A stretch of DNA of 64,000 nt from Lamellibrachia columna (lineage: Eukaryota; Annelida; Polychaeta; Sabellida; Siboglinidae): contig OY759266.1 of NCBI GenBank assembly GCA_963662155.1, positions 54,617,510 to 54,681,509 of the forward strand. Reading direction: 5' to 3'. Every line of letters begins with the position of its first letter. The first letter of the stretch is position 1. A model generated the notes under the pieces. The model had not been told where the DNA came from. It saw nothing but the letters and a program-made list of their open reading frames with translations, and did no database searches. Position numbers and translations under genes: made by a program. Positions 1 to 9,749 of this stretch are shown one piece after another.

Positions 1-642
1 GACTAGCTAGTTGTAAATATAAATGATCAAACTAGCTAGTTGTAAAGGTAGATGATCAAACTACTGTAGCTAGTTGTAAAGGTAAACGATCAAACTAGCT
101 AGTTGTAAAGGTAAATGATCAAACTACTGTAGCTAGTTATAAAGGTAAATGATCAAACTACTGTAGCTAGTTATAAAGGTAAATGATCAAACTACTGTAG
201 CTAGTTATAAAGGTAAATGATCAAACTAGCTAGTTGTAAAGGTAAATGATCAAACTAGCTAGTTGTAAAGGTAAATGATCAAACTAGATAGTTGTAACGG
301 TAAATGATCAAACTAGATAGTTGTAACGGTAAATGATCAAACCAGATAGTTGTAAAGGTAAAGGATCAAACCAGATAGTTGTAAAGGTAAATGATCAAAC
401 CAGCTAGTTGTAAAAGTAAATGATCAAACTAGCTAGTTGTAAAGGTAAATGATCAAACTAGCTAGTTGTAAAGGTAGATGATCAAACTAGCTAGTTGTAA
501 AGGTAGATGATCAAACTAGATAGTTGTAAAGGTAGATGATCAAACTAGATAGTTGTAAAAGTAGATGATCACACTAGATAGTTGTAAAGGTAAATTATCA
601 AACTAGCTAGTTGTAAAGGTAAATGATCAAACTAGCTAGTTG
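1..642. repeat. Minisatellite, 29/34-bp units
   Basis: About twenty head-to-tail copies of a unit containing CTAGTTGTAAAGGTAAATG. Two unit lengths alternate: 29 bp, and 34 bp where an extra ACTGT precedes the CTAG. It starts before the window edge. It lies upstream of the ANKRD40-like last exon and so is probably intronic. No coding sense is seen. Confidence 0.95.
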
Positions 643-867
643 ACTAGCATTGACCACTCCACAGGCTGGATCCAGTTAGTTCCAACACAATTAACTAATT
701 GATTTATTCCAAAATAATTAAGCATTTTGAAAATATTAATATGAAACCCCCAAATAGATATAGTTTATGATTTGGCAAAAATATAATGAACCATGTCATA
801 CCAGTAATTTTTGCCCATGGTTAATTAGGTACTCCTGTATTAAATTAACTAATGTTTTTTGTTCCAG

Positions 868-1178
868 AGCTTGTGCTTAAAGTGCGAGTGGCGAATGTTG
901 CAGAGACAGACTTCATCGAGATAGAACTGGACAGGACACAGCTAACATTTGAGGCACTTGTCGACACAATGTGTTCTCAACTACAGGTTGACCGTCAACT
1001 AGTCACTAAGGTGCGCAAACTGCCCAACACAATAGTGCGCAAGGACAAGGACGTTGGTCGACTCGTTGACTTCCAGGAGCTTGAGTTCGTGCTCTCAAAC
1101 AAAGTGCTCAGTGAGAGTTCGAGAAACTACAGAAACCCGTCTGCAATACCAGTTGGAAATAGTAATCTGACCTACTGA
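868..1178 (+). CDS. ANKRD40: ANKRD40-like, last coding exon
   Basis: The last exon of an ankyrin-repeat-domain 40-like protein; the N-terminal ankyrin part lies to the left, outside the window. An acceptor (TTTTTTGTTCCAG, ending at 867) opens the exon and the frame runs 103 codons to a stop at 1176-1178. The translation keeps features I recognise from the ANKRD40 C-terminal domain: LVLKVRV, DFIEIELDR, a central VRKLPNT followed by VRKDKDVGRL, DFQELEFVL, and a terminal LTY. An ATG at 852 would start inside the polypyrimidine tract, so I do not use it. The cellular role of ANKRD40 is poorly known, so none is assigned. Confidence 0.88.
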
Positions 1179-1530
1179 TAATTGATAAATTTATTTTAGA
1201 TTCTCATCATTCAGAAATCCGACCTGTTTTCATTTCATTTATTGTGGGACCTCTTCAGATCATGTTCCTCGAGAGGATGGACACTAATTCAACATCTTAT
1301 TTACCTCACAAGAAACTTGGTTGAATTCTTTGACGTCATTCTACCGATGAAGGCCATGTGAAGTGGCCATAATCTTTGGAGAATTTTACCAAGTTTCGTG
1401 TTACGTAAATAAGATGTCTAACCTTTAAAGCCTGTTTAAAAAATACCTTTCTGCTATACAGAGAGTGCAGTTTGACGCTGGTTCCCAGCACTAACTATGC
1501 ATCAATAAAACATCACTGTATAAATATAGT
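1179..1530 (+). other. 3' untranslated region of the ANKRD40-like gene
   Basis: A non-coding stretch between the ANKRD40-like stop codon and its likely cleavage zone. It includes an AATAAA at 1504-1509. No ORF or repeat is seen in it. Confidence 0.6.
1504..1509 (+). promoter_or_regulatory. Polyadenylation signal AATAAA (plus strand)
   Basis: Canonical AATAAA about 325 bp after the ANKRD40-like stop codon, the first good signal there. It faces the minus-strand signal at 1538-1543. Confidence 0.6.
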
Positions 1531-1537
1531 ACATGAT

Positions 1538-1543
1538 TTTATT
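1538..1543 (-). promoter_or_regulatory. Polyadenylation signal AATAAA (minus strand)
   Basis: TTTATT on the plus strand reads AATAAA on the minus strand, only about 15 nt after the stop of the RSL1D1-like gene. Cleavage 10-30 nt later would fall at about 1508-1528, overlapping the opposing 3' end. Confidence 0.6.
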
Positions 1544-1557
1544 GACAACATTCTAAT

Positions 1558-1703
1558 TTAGTCTTCCTTTGGGTCAGGAATAATCTGGATCTCGCCGCCC
1601 GGCAATACCCGGACCTTGGCTCCCATCACTGTTGTCACGTCCTCCGGGTCATCCAGTGGTACTTCGACCTTCGTAACTGGCAGGGTCACTTCATCTGACG
1701 AAC
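1558..1703 (-). CDS. RSL1D1: RSL1D1-like exon, C-terminal (last)
   Basis: The acceptor (GATGTTGTAG) opens at 1703 and the TAA stop is at 1558-1560. The first two bases complete a Gly codon from the previous exon. It encodes an acidic, Val-rich tail that includes PEDVTTVMGAKVRVLPGG and ends in PDPKED. Confidence 0.8.
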
Positions 1704-4700
1704 CTACAACATCGTGGCAGTTGTTTGGTCATTGGAATCACGTGAATGAATGAATGAATGAGTGACACTTAGGAGCAGTTTCAGTTAATTTTGTCAAACT
1801 TTACTTTTTGTTCCTACAAAAAACAGCCAACATATTCCCACTGCATGAATTGTAACTTTCGCCATTTATGTCCCTTTGGTGATTTATCACTATTTTTTTA
1901 CATCTAAATTAAAATTATTTTTTATCATATTGTGCACATAGTTGAATGTTGTTAAACATATTTCCTTAAGCATGCCTTGACATTAAGCTTTTGTACCAAT
2001 TGGCCTGTCAGGCCAGTAGATGTTAAAAGTTACTGGCCAGAAATTTTTTTTATTTATATAAAAGACCACTATTTTTTGTTGCAATACATCGCATTACAAG
2101 TGGAAGGATGCAAGTTGGCTGCTAGTTATTTTGCCGTTGGTGATTTACTTTCATGCTTTCAGTCAGTATTCTGTATGGCAGACAATGTTGCTGCAGGAAT
2201 CGTTTGAGAATCATTATGCCCTCTGTCGAAGCCGCAGCAGGTTGCATTTTGAGAACGACGGGTGATGCTGCCGCATGTGTATCGAGTTACAGCTAGTTAT
2301 ACTCGAAAATACGACAGACGAACCGGACCTGACACTGTATATAACTATGACTGTTACAATTGGATTGATTTCTTTCAAATATAAACTTCTGGACTGAAGT
2401 ACAAAATCTAGTACTCTTAATAAATGTACCTAGAAAGTAGAAATCGTGTGGAAGACACTTACCAAGAGAGACGTAGATGAGTATTGCAGGCGACAGAGCT
2501 GTCTTTATGTGTAGATTACGAATGTTGACGGCACCACCAGGAATCGTCTCGGAGAGTCGTTTGGCTGCTGCAATGATGTTCTGTGATATCTGTTCCTCTG
2601 TCATACCATTATGGGCGACTGACACAGTGCTGTAAGAGAGAGAATGTGGCATATCAATCAAAGAATATGGCGAATGAGACAGCTATCAATCAAATAATGT
2701 AGCCATTGTATGCACCTGGCTCATGCTGTAACGTAGAACGTGACATCTGTCAATCAAAGAATACATTGAGTGAGATAGCTGTCAATCAAAGTACACCTGT
2801 ATACATACATTGATCTGTTATGACAAGATACATATGATGATCTACAAGGCATCGCAATTTTCTTTGACATGTACATGCAAACAGGGACAACCTAGGCTTT
2901 GAATGCTCCTCGCACCATACATGAAGGGCAGTTTATCAATAAATAACAAATAAAGCTATCAAATGTTCATAAGAGGACCACATTGTAAATTATTATCAAT
3001 TTGATACAGCAAATATGGATATGATAAGCCCTCAGGTGACAAACATACAACATTGACAAAAATCCTAATATATTTTAACTGACTACCAGGATACATAATC
3101 AGAAGTGTCAGTTTATGTTGTTGTCATACAAAAAAAATCACCGATGTAATATAAAAAGTTCACCACTGTATATGTCTTATGCAAATTACACCATTTTGTA
3201 ATGCATATCATACCAGAATTCCATCATTGTGTTACATCAAACCACAATTTTACATGTGAATGAATGAATATGTGTTACAAGAGGGGCTACAACTGCAAAG
3301 TTTACCCACCAGGTGGATCCCCTGCCTCCCAGAACGCACTGGCTGATTGATAAAGCACGGTGAAACTCTTCCTTCACATCCTTTGCCTTCAGGTTGACTT
3401 GCACAGGGTGCCTAAAATAGATGACAAATACAGGGATGTTACTTGCACAATGTACCTAAAAAGGTGGCGAATACAGGGATGCATTTCTGCATATTTCCAG
3501 AATTAAATATCTAGGCTGAACTATTAACATAAAATATGTGCTACGGTAGAATATATAAAGACGAACTCAAAATATTTTTTTACATCTGTGCAACACCACA
3601 ACTTCCAGGGCTTGGTAAATCAAAGTATTAAAGGTCCCTTCTCAATTCAATTTTTTTGCTAGTCTCATTTCAAGTTAATTTAGCACTGCAACATGCTAGC
3701 TCGTTTGAGCAACTTTTGTATGTATTTTTTTTTCAACCATCAAACTATTAAATTACTTAATACACCTTTGGTGAAATTTCTTAAGTCAATTGTTTCAATG
3801 ACTTGAAAAAAATAGGCATATTGGACACAAGGGGAGACAATTATCTGACCACTTTTGTTGCTGTTATTGAAGTGCGGAAACTTTCAGAGGTTATGAGTCA
3901 TGGAAAGAAACTAATTGTGAATTTTTGGACGGAATTTTCCCACGGTCATCTTGGACTGAACTTTCCTTCTCAGTGACTACTGGTTTTAGATAACACAAAC
4001 TCTGTGTGCAGTTACTCCACACAACCCCAATGAAAACTGTCAAGTTTGGTTTTAATTTTTCAGAAAACTTCAAACAATCAAAGCTCCTTATGTAAAAGCA
4101 GGTCATGTTTTCAATAAAATGAAGTTGGAAGTTTTCAAGTGCATACTGTCAAGATACACTGTGGCAAGTTTCAAGTGCATACTGTCAAGATATACTGTGG
4201 CAAGTTTCAAGTGCATACTGTCAAGATACACTGTGGTAAGTTTCAAGTGCATACTGTCAAGATACACTGTGGCAAGTTTCAAGTGCATACTGTCAAGATA
4301 CACTGTGGCAAGTTTCAAGTGCATACTGTCAAGATACACTGTGGCAAGTTTCAAGTGCATACTGTCAAGATACACTGTGGCAAGTTTCAAGTGCATACTG
4401 TCAAGATACATTGTGGCAAGTTTCAAGTGCATACTGTCAAGATACACTGTGGCAAGTTTCAAGTGCATACTATCAAGATACACTGTGGCAAGTTTCAAGT
4501 GCATACTATCAAGATACACTGTGGCAAGTTTCAAGCAATTCAGTAACACTAATAAGTGCTGCAGGTTTGATTGAAAAATATGTTTCTTAGAAAATCGAGA
4601 TCAAATTTTGGGTACATTGGTACACATATTTCAGCATCTAAAACGTAACCTAGATGAATAAAATTGTGCGCATGTTATTCAATGTATCATCTATCAATAG

Positions 4701-7700
4701 GCAGAGTTAGCAAAAAGATGTACACAGCAGAAAGACGTATTTGTAAGATATCACACTAGTCCTCACTTAGATGGCTGAAACCTTCAGGGATTGTAAGTCA
4801 TGGAAACAAAATAGCCATGAATTTGTTTCAGATTTGTTTACTGGATTTTCCCATGGTATGGTGGCCATCTTGGATTGAACTTTGCTTTCACATATCTCTG
4901 TAACTACTGGCCTAAGATAACCCAAACTTGTGTGCAGTTACTAATGTATATGACCCAAATGAAAACTGCAAAGAATTTTCTAAAAACGAAAATGGAGGCT
5001 GAAGTTTACATTCAAGGCTCATTATGAAAAAACAGAAGTTTCCTAGTTGAATGAAACATTACTTTATTCAATGTATAATGAAGTCATTTTCAAAGTTCGG
5101 GCCAAAACTGAAAATCGCACTGTCATCCCCTAAAACACCCCAGATGCATAGCTGGATGTATCTCAAGCCTTTGCTCGAGCGTCTGTCCGCACACAACGGG
5201 CCTCTTTTGTGCTGGCCTGTACCGTAAGTTTCCGTGTATAATGCACCCCCATGTATAATACGCACCCTGACTTTTGCTAAATTCTGATAGAATTCCTATA
5301 TTACCATGTATAATATGCACCCCAACTTTTGACACTGACCCCTGATTTTCCGGCTTCTTATAGTTTGCTTGAAAAGACAGTTCGTTTGTGTGATGATCCT
5401 TGAATCCATCTCAGAATCATAAACATGTCATGCAAGTTACGGCTTTGCCGCCGGCTCATCGCACGCGACGATATATCGCCTCGTCAGTCGTGTAAGCCCT
5501 ACGTAACTTGCATTTTATCTTGACCATTGCGCAACTGATTAAATTTGTGCTTGTTAGAACTTACTTTGCGTCATTCTGCTCTCAATTTTAAATTAATACC
5601 AAGCTCTATTCTGATATGTTACACGCATACTTTCAACTGCGAAATATACATATGGTACAATCATCTTTATTTGCATTCACAACTTTAAACATGAAGCCAC
5701 ACTGGCTGACCCGTGGGCATGGCATTGACCAGTTCACGTGATTCAAGATCGCCAATCATGGTGCTTTGGTGCTCAGGGAGCAACACATATTTGAGCGTAT
5801 TAATCTGACACCATCCACACATTTCTGCGTTATTCCCGGTCGACGGCGCTCCCTTTCGCGTATGCTTCCCGCTCATTGACGTCATAGTACTAGTGTTCCA
5901 GTAGCATTATCCATATCCGGTTGGACAGAATTTTGTTTCGCCCTATCACCATGTATAATAAGCACCCGGACTTTTAAGTAAAAATTTAAGGGAAAAAATG
6001 CGTATTATACACGGAAATTTACGGTACTTGCTGCACAGACTGTAGTCACTGGCTGTTTGCCATAACAGCTGACGCCCTCAGCTGACTGCCGCTTGGTAGT
6101 CCCATTGCCTCACAGCTTCAGACCACTGCTGCTTCAACCCTCTGATTGAACTCTTGCGACAGAGCCACGAGTCGCTGCGATGAGACACGTTAAACCATCA
6201 AAGCCAGCCTTTGGGCACTTCGCCGACAACTTCGAGTGGTAGCTCTCGTCTTGAGGCACCGTTTGCGGAGATCTGGTTGGCCAACCTAAACGTATATATC
6301 TTTCACATGCTCGGCAACTTCCATTATCAAGGGAGTGTGGACGTTGTCCCGGTGGGAGCCTGGCTCCTCTCCCTTCGCTAGCGCCCGCTGGAAGAAGCAC
6401 CAGCTGTTGCTGCCAGTTGGGCAGTGATGGTGACTCTCATCGATACCACATGAAAGGAGATAAAGACTGCACTGCGCACAGCTTCCTCATCACCTGGGCA
6501 GCTACGGATGGTCTTGCCATAATACAGGGTCATTTTCATGATGGTAGCCTGCGTTAGTTTACCATGCCCACGGCCACCATGGGTCACTCCAGTCTTCCTG
6601 CTGTCTTTAGTGAGGTTGCTCAGTGCAGTTCCCATCCTCTTTACAACTGGTTGACGCACTCTTCCTTTGTTATCTCCACGTCGTCGTACACCTTCAGGGT
6701 GCACAGGTGTTTGTTTCGTCTGATACCAACGTGCTATATCGGAAGCTGTGCTATTCGACCGACTGCTTCCACAGGATCTCTGCTGCCGCCACCTCCAATC
6801 CTGCCAGAGGAGCCCATGTGGTTGACGTTGGAGTCGTTGTGTAGTGCGTGCCAGCTGAGCAAGTGATAGGAAAAATCACTTCTGCTCAGACAATTAAATG
6901 AATCGGATTTGCGATGGGCTGAACTATTTGAGGAAGCAGCTTTAATAATATCAATATTTGTACTACAGCAGAATATCTAAGGTTGAACAATTAAAAATAT
7001 TAATAATATAAATATCCATACTAGTCTAATACATAGGATTGAACAAATATCTGTGGAATCAAATTTTTTTATTGTGTAATTACGACAATATTCAAATATA
7101 TAACTTCCCCAAAATGAACTTTAAATATCACTAACCGTTTCTTTTTGATGAAGTGTTTTCCCAGTAGAGGCAGCAGAATCCCAATGATACTTTCGTCCGC
7201 CAGGTAAATGTCATACATGTTCGACAGATTCTTCTTTGCTTCAAATGTTGAATACTCAATCTTCAACTCTTTTAGTGAAATGATCTGTCAACCAAAAGTC
7301 GTGATCAGTAGCACCGAGCTTGTGATCAGGTCAAATGTTGAATACTCAATCTTCAACTCTTTTAGTGAAATGATCTGTCAACCAAAGTCACGATCAGTAG
7401 CACTGAGCTTGTGACCAGGTCAAGTGAAACAACTATTAATATTTACATTGATATTTTATCCACCAGACTCACATTGAAATAACAACTGCACCGGAACCTG
7501 TCTCATGTTTATGGATAGTATTTTGGCTACAACATTTTACTGACCATTATTTTTCACTTAACTGAGGACTTACCTCCTCAATTCAACTGTTTTGCTTCTC
7601 TTGTTCCAGAATCATTTCATGAAAAATCAAACCTACCTAGTATCCACTACTACATGCTAGCTCTAGTATCCACTACTACATGCTAGCTCTAGTATCCACT

Positions 7701-8989
7701 ACTACATGCTAGCTCTTTTGTACAAATTTGTTATTTAGTCTTGATGAAACCATCAAACTATTAAATTATTTTAGACCGGGTCCAGTCATAATTCAGCAGT
7801 AAAATTGTGAAAGTGGCTCCACCTCTGTACTATAACTATGACTAAGAGCAATTCAGACTTTCACAAGTTACCCGGTCTTACAATAAAAGTCAATTCTTTC
7901 GATCATTTTAACAATAGTATGCAATGTTTTGTTAAACTGACTGCAAATATTACTTACACACTATAGACTTGAATATCTCTGAACCTGATTCTGGATAGGC
8001 TAAATCAATTGACAAGGGAGTTTACGCCACATTATTTCTAATGGACTGGCAGATATTTTTTCCTGGCAGATTGCATCAATGAGTGTTTTCTTTGGGGGCC
8101 ACCTCATGTCTCGTACCTCTGAGATGCCTTTAACTTCGTTCTTGTCAAGTAGTTCTCGGAAGTGTCTGACGGTGACTTCGTAGTCGCGACTTTTGCGGTC
8201 AAGATCCTTCACAAAGAGACATACTTCCCTTGTGTCTGTCTGTAGAGATGTCGGCAGACATCTGGCGATGAAACACAACAGTCGTCTTAAATTAAGTTCT
8301 TGTAAGAGTTTCTCTACTTTTGTAAACAATGTACTGCATTTTATAGGCTATTTAGAGTGTTAATGTATTTGAATGGCACATAACCCCTAAATTAACTTTA
8401 TAATATCTGCCTAGCCAAGGCACTCAATGTGCTTACTTATCAGAGCAAGGTTGTTTACTTGTACACAATTTGTTGATGTAATTACTGCACGATAAGGTTT
8501 TTTGTATATATCACAAACTTGCTTGTTCATGGAAAACATAAAGTATACATAATATCAACACTGATACCATGACAACACTGATACCATGACAACACTGATA
8601 CCATGACAACACTGATACCTGACAATTGATTGACATCAAGAACTCAGTTCAATAATGTCATAGCTGTGGAACCATTGTTAATGCCAGGAGCCCAGATTGT
8701 GTCATTTTAACGGACAGCCTGGGTGCTGATTCTGCTTATGGAATAGATCTATAAACAGAGCAGTGTCAAAATAAAGCGTTGTTTCGTTGAGAGAATCCAG
8801 CCAGGAGCAAAGAGGATTAAGTAAGTGAGTAAGTGTCAAAGTAACTCACATTCTGATAATTTTGTTCGCCACTTCAGGAACCTTCTTGAACGTCAGCTGC
8901 AAGTGGATGTTTTGTGTTTCGTTGAGAAGCGAGACGCTGCCTTCCTTCTTGTGGATGTACTCGACCAGGGCCCTCACTCCCTCCTGAAC
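1558..8989 (-). CDS. RSL1D1: RSL1D1-like ribosomal L1-domain protein (six exons, 5' exon missing)
   Basis: Gene-level entry; coding exons in order of translation are 8989-8850, 8261-8117, 7284-7136, 3411-3310, 2629-2463 and 1703-1558. The exons sum to 849 nt, or 282 codons plus stop, and every junction joins in phase, which is strong evidence for the model. The product shows the ribosomal-L1 fold signature of nucleolar RSL1D1/UTP30-type proteins: TDTREVCLFVKD, YSTFEAKKNL, DIYLADESII, LLGKHFIKKKRHPVQVNL, VAHNGMT, and RNLHIKTALSPAILIY. Family members act in nucleolar ribosome biogenesis; that role is inferred here from homology. The vertebrate protein has a long Lys-rich tail. Here the last exon gives only about 47 mostly acidic residues. 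The first exon was not found to the right, where transposons begin at about 9.1 kb. Confidence 0.88.
2463..2629 (-). CDS. RSL1D1: RSL1D1-like exon (L1 domain, VAHNGMT)
   Basis: Bounded by acceptor CTCTCTCTTACAG and donor GTAAGT, 167 nt. It encodes TVSVAHNGMTEEQIS, an IPGG turn, and NIRNLHIKTALSPAILIYVSL, the C-terminal strand region of the L1 fold. Confidence 0.88.
3310..3411 (-). CDS. RSL1D1: RSL1D1-like exon (L1 domain, HPVQVNL)
   Basis: Bounded by acceptor CTATTTTAG and donor GTGGGT, 102 nt. It encodes HPVQVNLKAKDVKEEF and then a Gly-rich loop, GGRGST. Phase matches both neighbouring exons: the preceding CG completes Arg and the trailing TG completes Cys. Confidence 0.88.
3412..3870 (-). 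other. Intron sequence with dispersed-repeat segment
   Basis: AT-rich intron of the RSL1D1-like gene. About 3633-3800 resembles 7570-7770 in a later intron; both contain CATGCTAGCTC and CCATCAAACTATTAAATTA. This suggests an uncharacterised dispersed repeat. No coding sequence is seen. Confidence 0.45.
3876..4130. repeat. Left copy of a diverged ~260-bp direct repeat
   Basis: Shares ordered blocks with 4776-5055, for example GAGTCATGGAAA versus AAGTCATGGAAA, ATTTTCCCA, CCATCTTGGA versus TCATCTTGGA, GTGTGCAGTTACT, and AATGAAAACTG. The two copies flank the 36-bp minisatellite. Unclassified. Confidence 0.6.
4131..4535. repeat. Minisatellite, 36-bp unit x ~11
   Basis: Eleven near-identical 36-bp units (AAGTGCATACTGTCAAGA... 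TGTGGC). Because 36 is a multiple of three, it stays open in two plus frames and one minus frame, giving false ORFs of 135-151 codons. It lies in an intron of the RSL1D1-like gene. Confidence 0.96.
4776..5055. repeat. Right copy of the ~260-bp direct repeat
   Basis: Partner of 3876-4130 in the same orientation, diverged by point changes and small indels. The spacing suggests that the minisatellite grew inside or beside a duplicated interspersed element. Confidence 0.6.
5219..6027. mobile_element. Non-autonomous DNA transposon with TIRs (~0.81 kb)
   Basis: The left end reads GTACCGTAAGTTTCCGTG and the right end is its near-perfect inverse. Both continue into TGTATAAT(A)CGCACCC-type subterminal motifs, repeated at about 5250, 5308 and 5950. 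The ends are flanked by TA on both sides, consistent with a TA target duplication. No transposase is inside, and the short ORFs have no recognisable domain. I cannot name the superfamily. It sits in the 3411/7284 intron of the RSL1D1-like gene. Confidence 0.75.
6110..6840 (-). pseudogene. Mutator-like (MULE) transposase, decayed C-terminal half
   Basis: Transposase remnant read across at least three frames. In translation order: AEILWKQSVE with a following HSFRYSTLVSDE block (about 6800-6720), VKRMGTALSNLTKDSRKTGVT and GGRGHGKLTQATI (about 6640-6530), a YYGKTIRS block (about 6515), CPTGSNSWCFFQRALAKG (about 6420-6370), then SYHSKLSAKCPKAGF (about 6220). These follow the order I know for Mutator-like transposase domain proteins of invertebrates: core, RMGTALR, YYG, W-CF-QRA, then NESLHS-KCPK. 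Frameshifts and stops make it dead. A related copy lies at 34.15-35.58 kb. It is inserted in an RSL1D1-like intron, on the same strand. Confidence 0.8.
7136..7284 (-). CDS. RSL1D1: RSL1D1-like exon (L1 domain, DIYLADESII)
   Basis: Bounded by acceptor TTGACAG and donor GTTAGT, 149 nt. It encodes ISLKELKIEYSTFEAKKNL, DIYLADESIIGILLPLLGKHF and a KKK stretch, the most diagnostic segment of the L1 domain. Its first 44 bp and the acceptor are also present in a 90-bp upstream duplicate. Confidence 0.9.
7241..7419. repeat. 90-bp tandem duplication spanning an exon acceptor
   Basis: 7241-7330 and 7331-7419 are near-identical (differences near 7296 and 7385-7412). Each copy holds the acceptor and the first 44 bp of an RSL1D1-like exon. 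Only the 7241-7330 copy continues into the complete exon. Confidence 0.93.
7637..7714. repeat. Short tandem repeat, 26 bp x 3
   Basis: Three exact copies of a 26-bp unit (CTAGTATCCACTACTACATG...), within the intron between RSL1D1-like exons. Confidence 0.95.
8117..8261 (-). CDS. RSL1D1: RSL1D1-like exon (CLPTSLQTDTREVCLF)
   Basis: Bounded by acceptor TTCATCGCCAG and donor GTACGA, 145 nt. It encodes CLPTSLQTDTREVCLFVKD, then a His-Phe-Arg-Glu-Leu helix and NEVKGISE. It joins in phase to the next exon's ISLKEL. Confidence 0.87.
8262..8849 (-). other. Intron with 17-bp x 4 repeat
   Basis: Intron of the RSL1D1-like gene. 8556-8623 holds four copies of a 17-bp unit (CAACACTGATACCATGA). Nothing else is recognised. 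Confidence 0.6.
8850..8989 (-). CDS. RSL1D1: RSL1D1-like exon (most N-terminal found)
   Basis: Bounded by acceptor ACATGTTTCAG and donor GTGAGT, 140 nt. It encodes VQEGVRALVEYIHKKE, then LLNETQNIHLQLTFKKVP, matching the N-terminal helix and strand of RSL1D1-type proteins. It begins in phase 0, so one upstream exon carrying the start codon is missing, either beyond the transposons to the right or too short to see. Confidence 0.83.
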
Positions 8990-9117
8990 CTGAAACATGT
9001 CACACACAGCATACTGCAAAACTACTTCACTTATTGCCCACATGTGTATTTTAAAAAGCCTACAGTGATGTATATGGCACCGAGATGCATCGGTAGCAAA
9101 TGATGATCTGACAGTGA

Positions 9118-9385
9118 GGAGACTAAATCAAGTTTTTAAGACATTGAATGGTTATCAAAATATTGATAGATTTTTTTTACACTTCAGGAAGGTAGAAGTT
9201 ATAGAGGGTTAGCGTTAGATAAAGAACAGTGTAGATCAGATATAAGAAAGCATTCCTTTTCACAGAGGACGATGAATGAATGGAACAAATAATCTACTGA
9301 TTGTGTAAATCATAGCAGTGCAAATATGATTAAAAACAAAACTGACAGATATCTGAGAACTTGCAGGGCTCACCACTACAATGGT
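9118..9385 (+). pseudogene. LINE reverse-transcriptase C-terminal remnant
   Basis: Decayed 3' end of a non-LTR retrotransposon ORF. Read with one frameshift near 9200 it gives LNQVFKTLNGYQNID, then RGLALDKEQCRSDIRKHSFSQ, RTMNEW, a stop, and NKTDRYLR. The pattern FSQRxxxxWN with a preceding RxDxRK is usual in the C-terminal domain of CR1/L2-type LINEs. It is isolated, with no RT domain beside it. Confidence 0.65.
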
Positions 9386-9431
9386 ACAACATTGGAGTTG
9401 TATATGCTAATATATACTAACTGTATATACT

Positions 9432-9650
9432 GACAGCAGGACCAAGTTCAGTTACGCTAAATGTCAACAATCAGCGCAATCTGGCAACTACGGTTCCATG
9501 TTTGGCAAGGGAGCTATTGATAGGATGACAGAACAACCTCACAATGAGGGTGCAGCAGCATTTGCTACAGAGGCTGGTGATTCCGATAGTATTTTGAGGA
9601 GATTGCCACACGTTTATAAACCATCAATTCCTACGTTCGCCGACATGTAA
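9432..9650 (+). CDS. Short open frame, unidentified
   Basis: A stop-free frame of about 72 codons, without an obvious start, ending in TAA at 9648-9650. AATAAA follows at 9657-9662. The sequence includes KGAIDRMTEQPHNEGAAAF and SDSILRRLPHVYKPSIPTF. I do not recognise it. It could be the tail of a broken transposon gene or chance. The 48-bp array begins 100 bp downstream. Confidence 0.25.
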   Translation, partial: DSRTKFSYAKCQQSAQSGNYGSMFGKGAIDRMTEQPHNEGAAAFATEAGDSDSILRRLPHVYKPSIPTFADM

Positions 9651-9749
9651 ACAGGAAATAAATGCCAAATGAATCCACAATATTTTGATAACATTTCTCT
9701 TATAACACAATGGAATGGGCCGATGGTCCGCCTTCCGTAACAGAACGTT

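Noticed and set aside
852..867. ATG at 852 as the start of the ANKRD40-like ORF
   Set aside because: The ATG lies in the polypyrimidine tract of a good splice acceptor, and homology begins only after it.
2226..2280. Weak likeness of this stretch to one unit of the 48-bp array (GAGAAC... GGTGATGC)
   Set aside because: Similarity is patchy and about the length expected by chance in a search this size.
4103..4574. ORFs of 135-151 codons on both strands with 12-residue repeats
   Set aside because: They exist only because the 36-bp minisatellite unit is a multiple of three. There is no start context, domain or splice signal.
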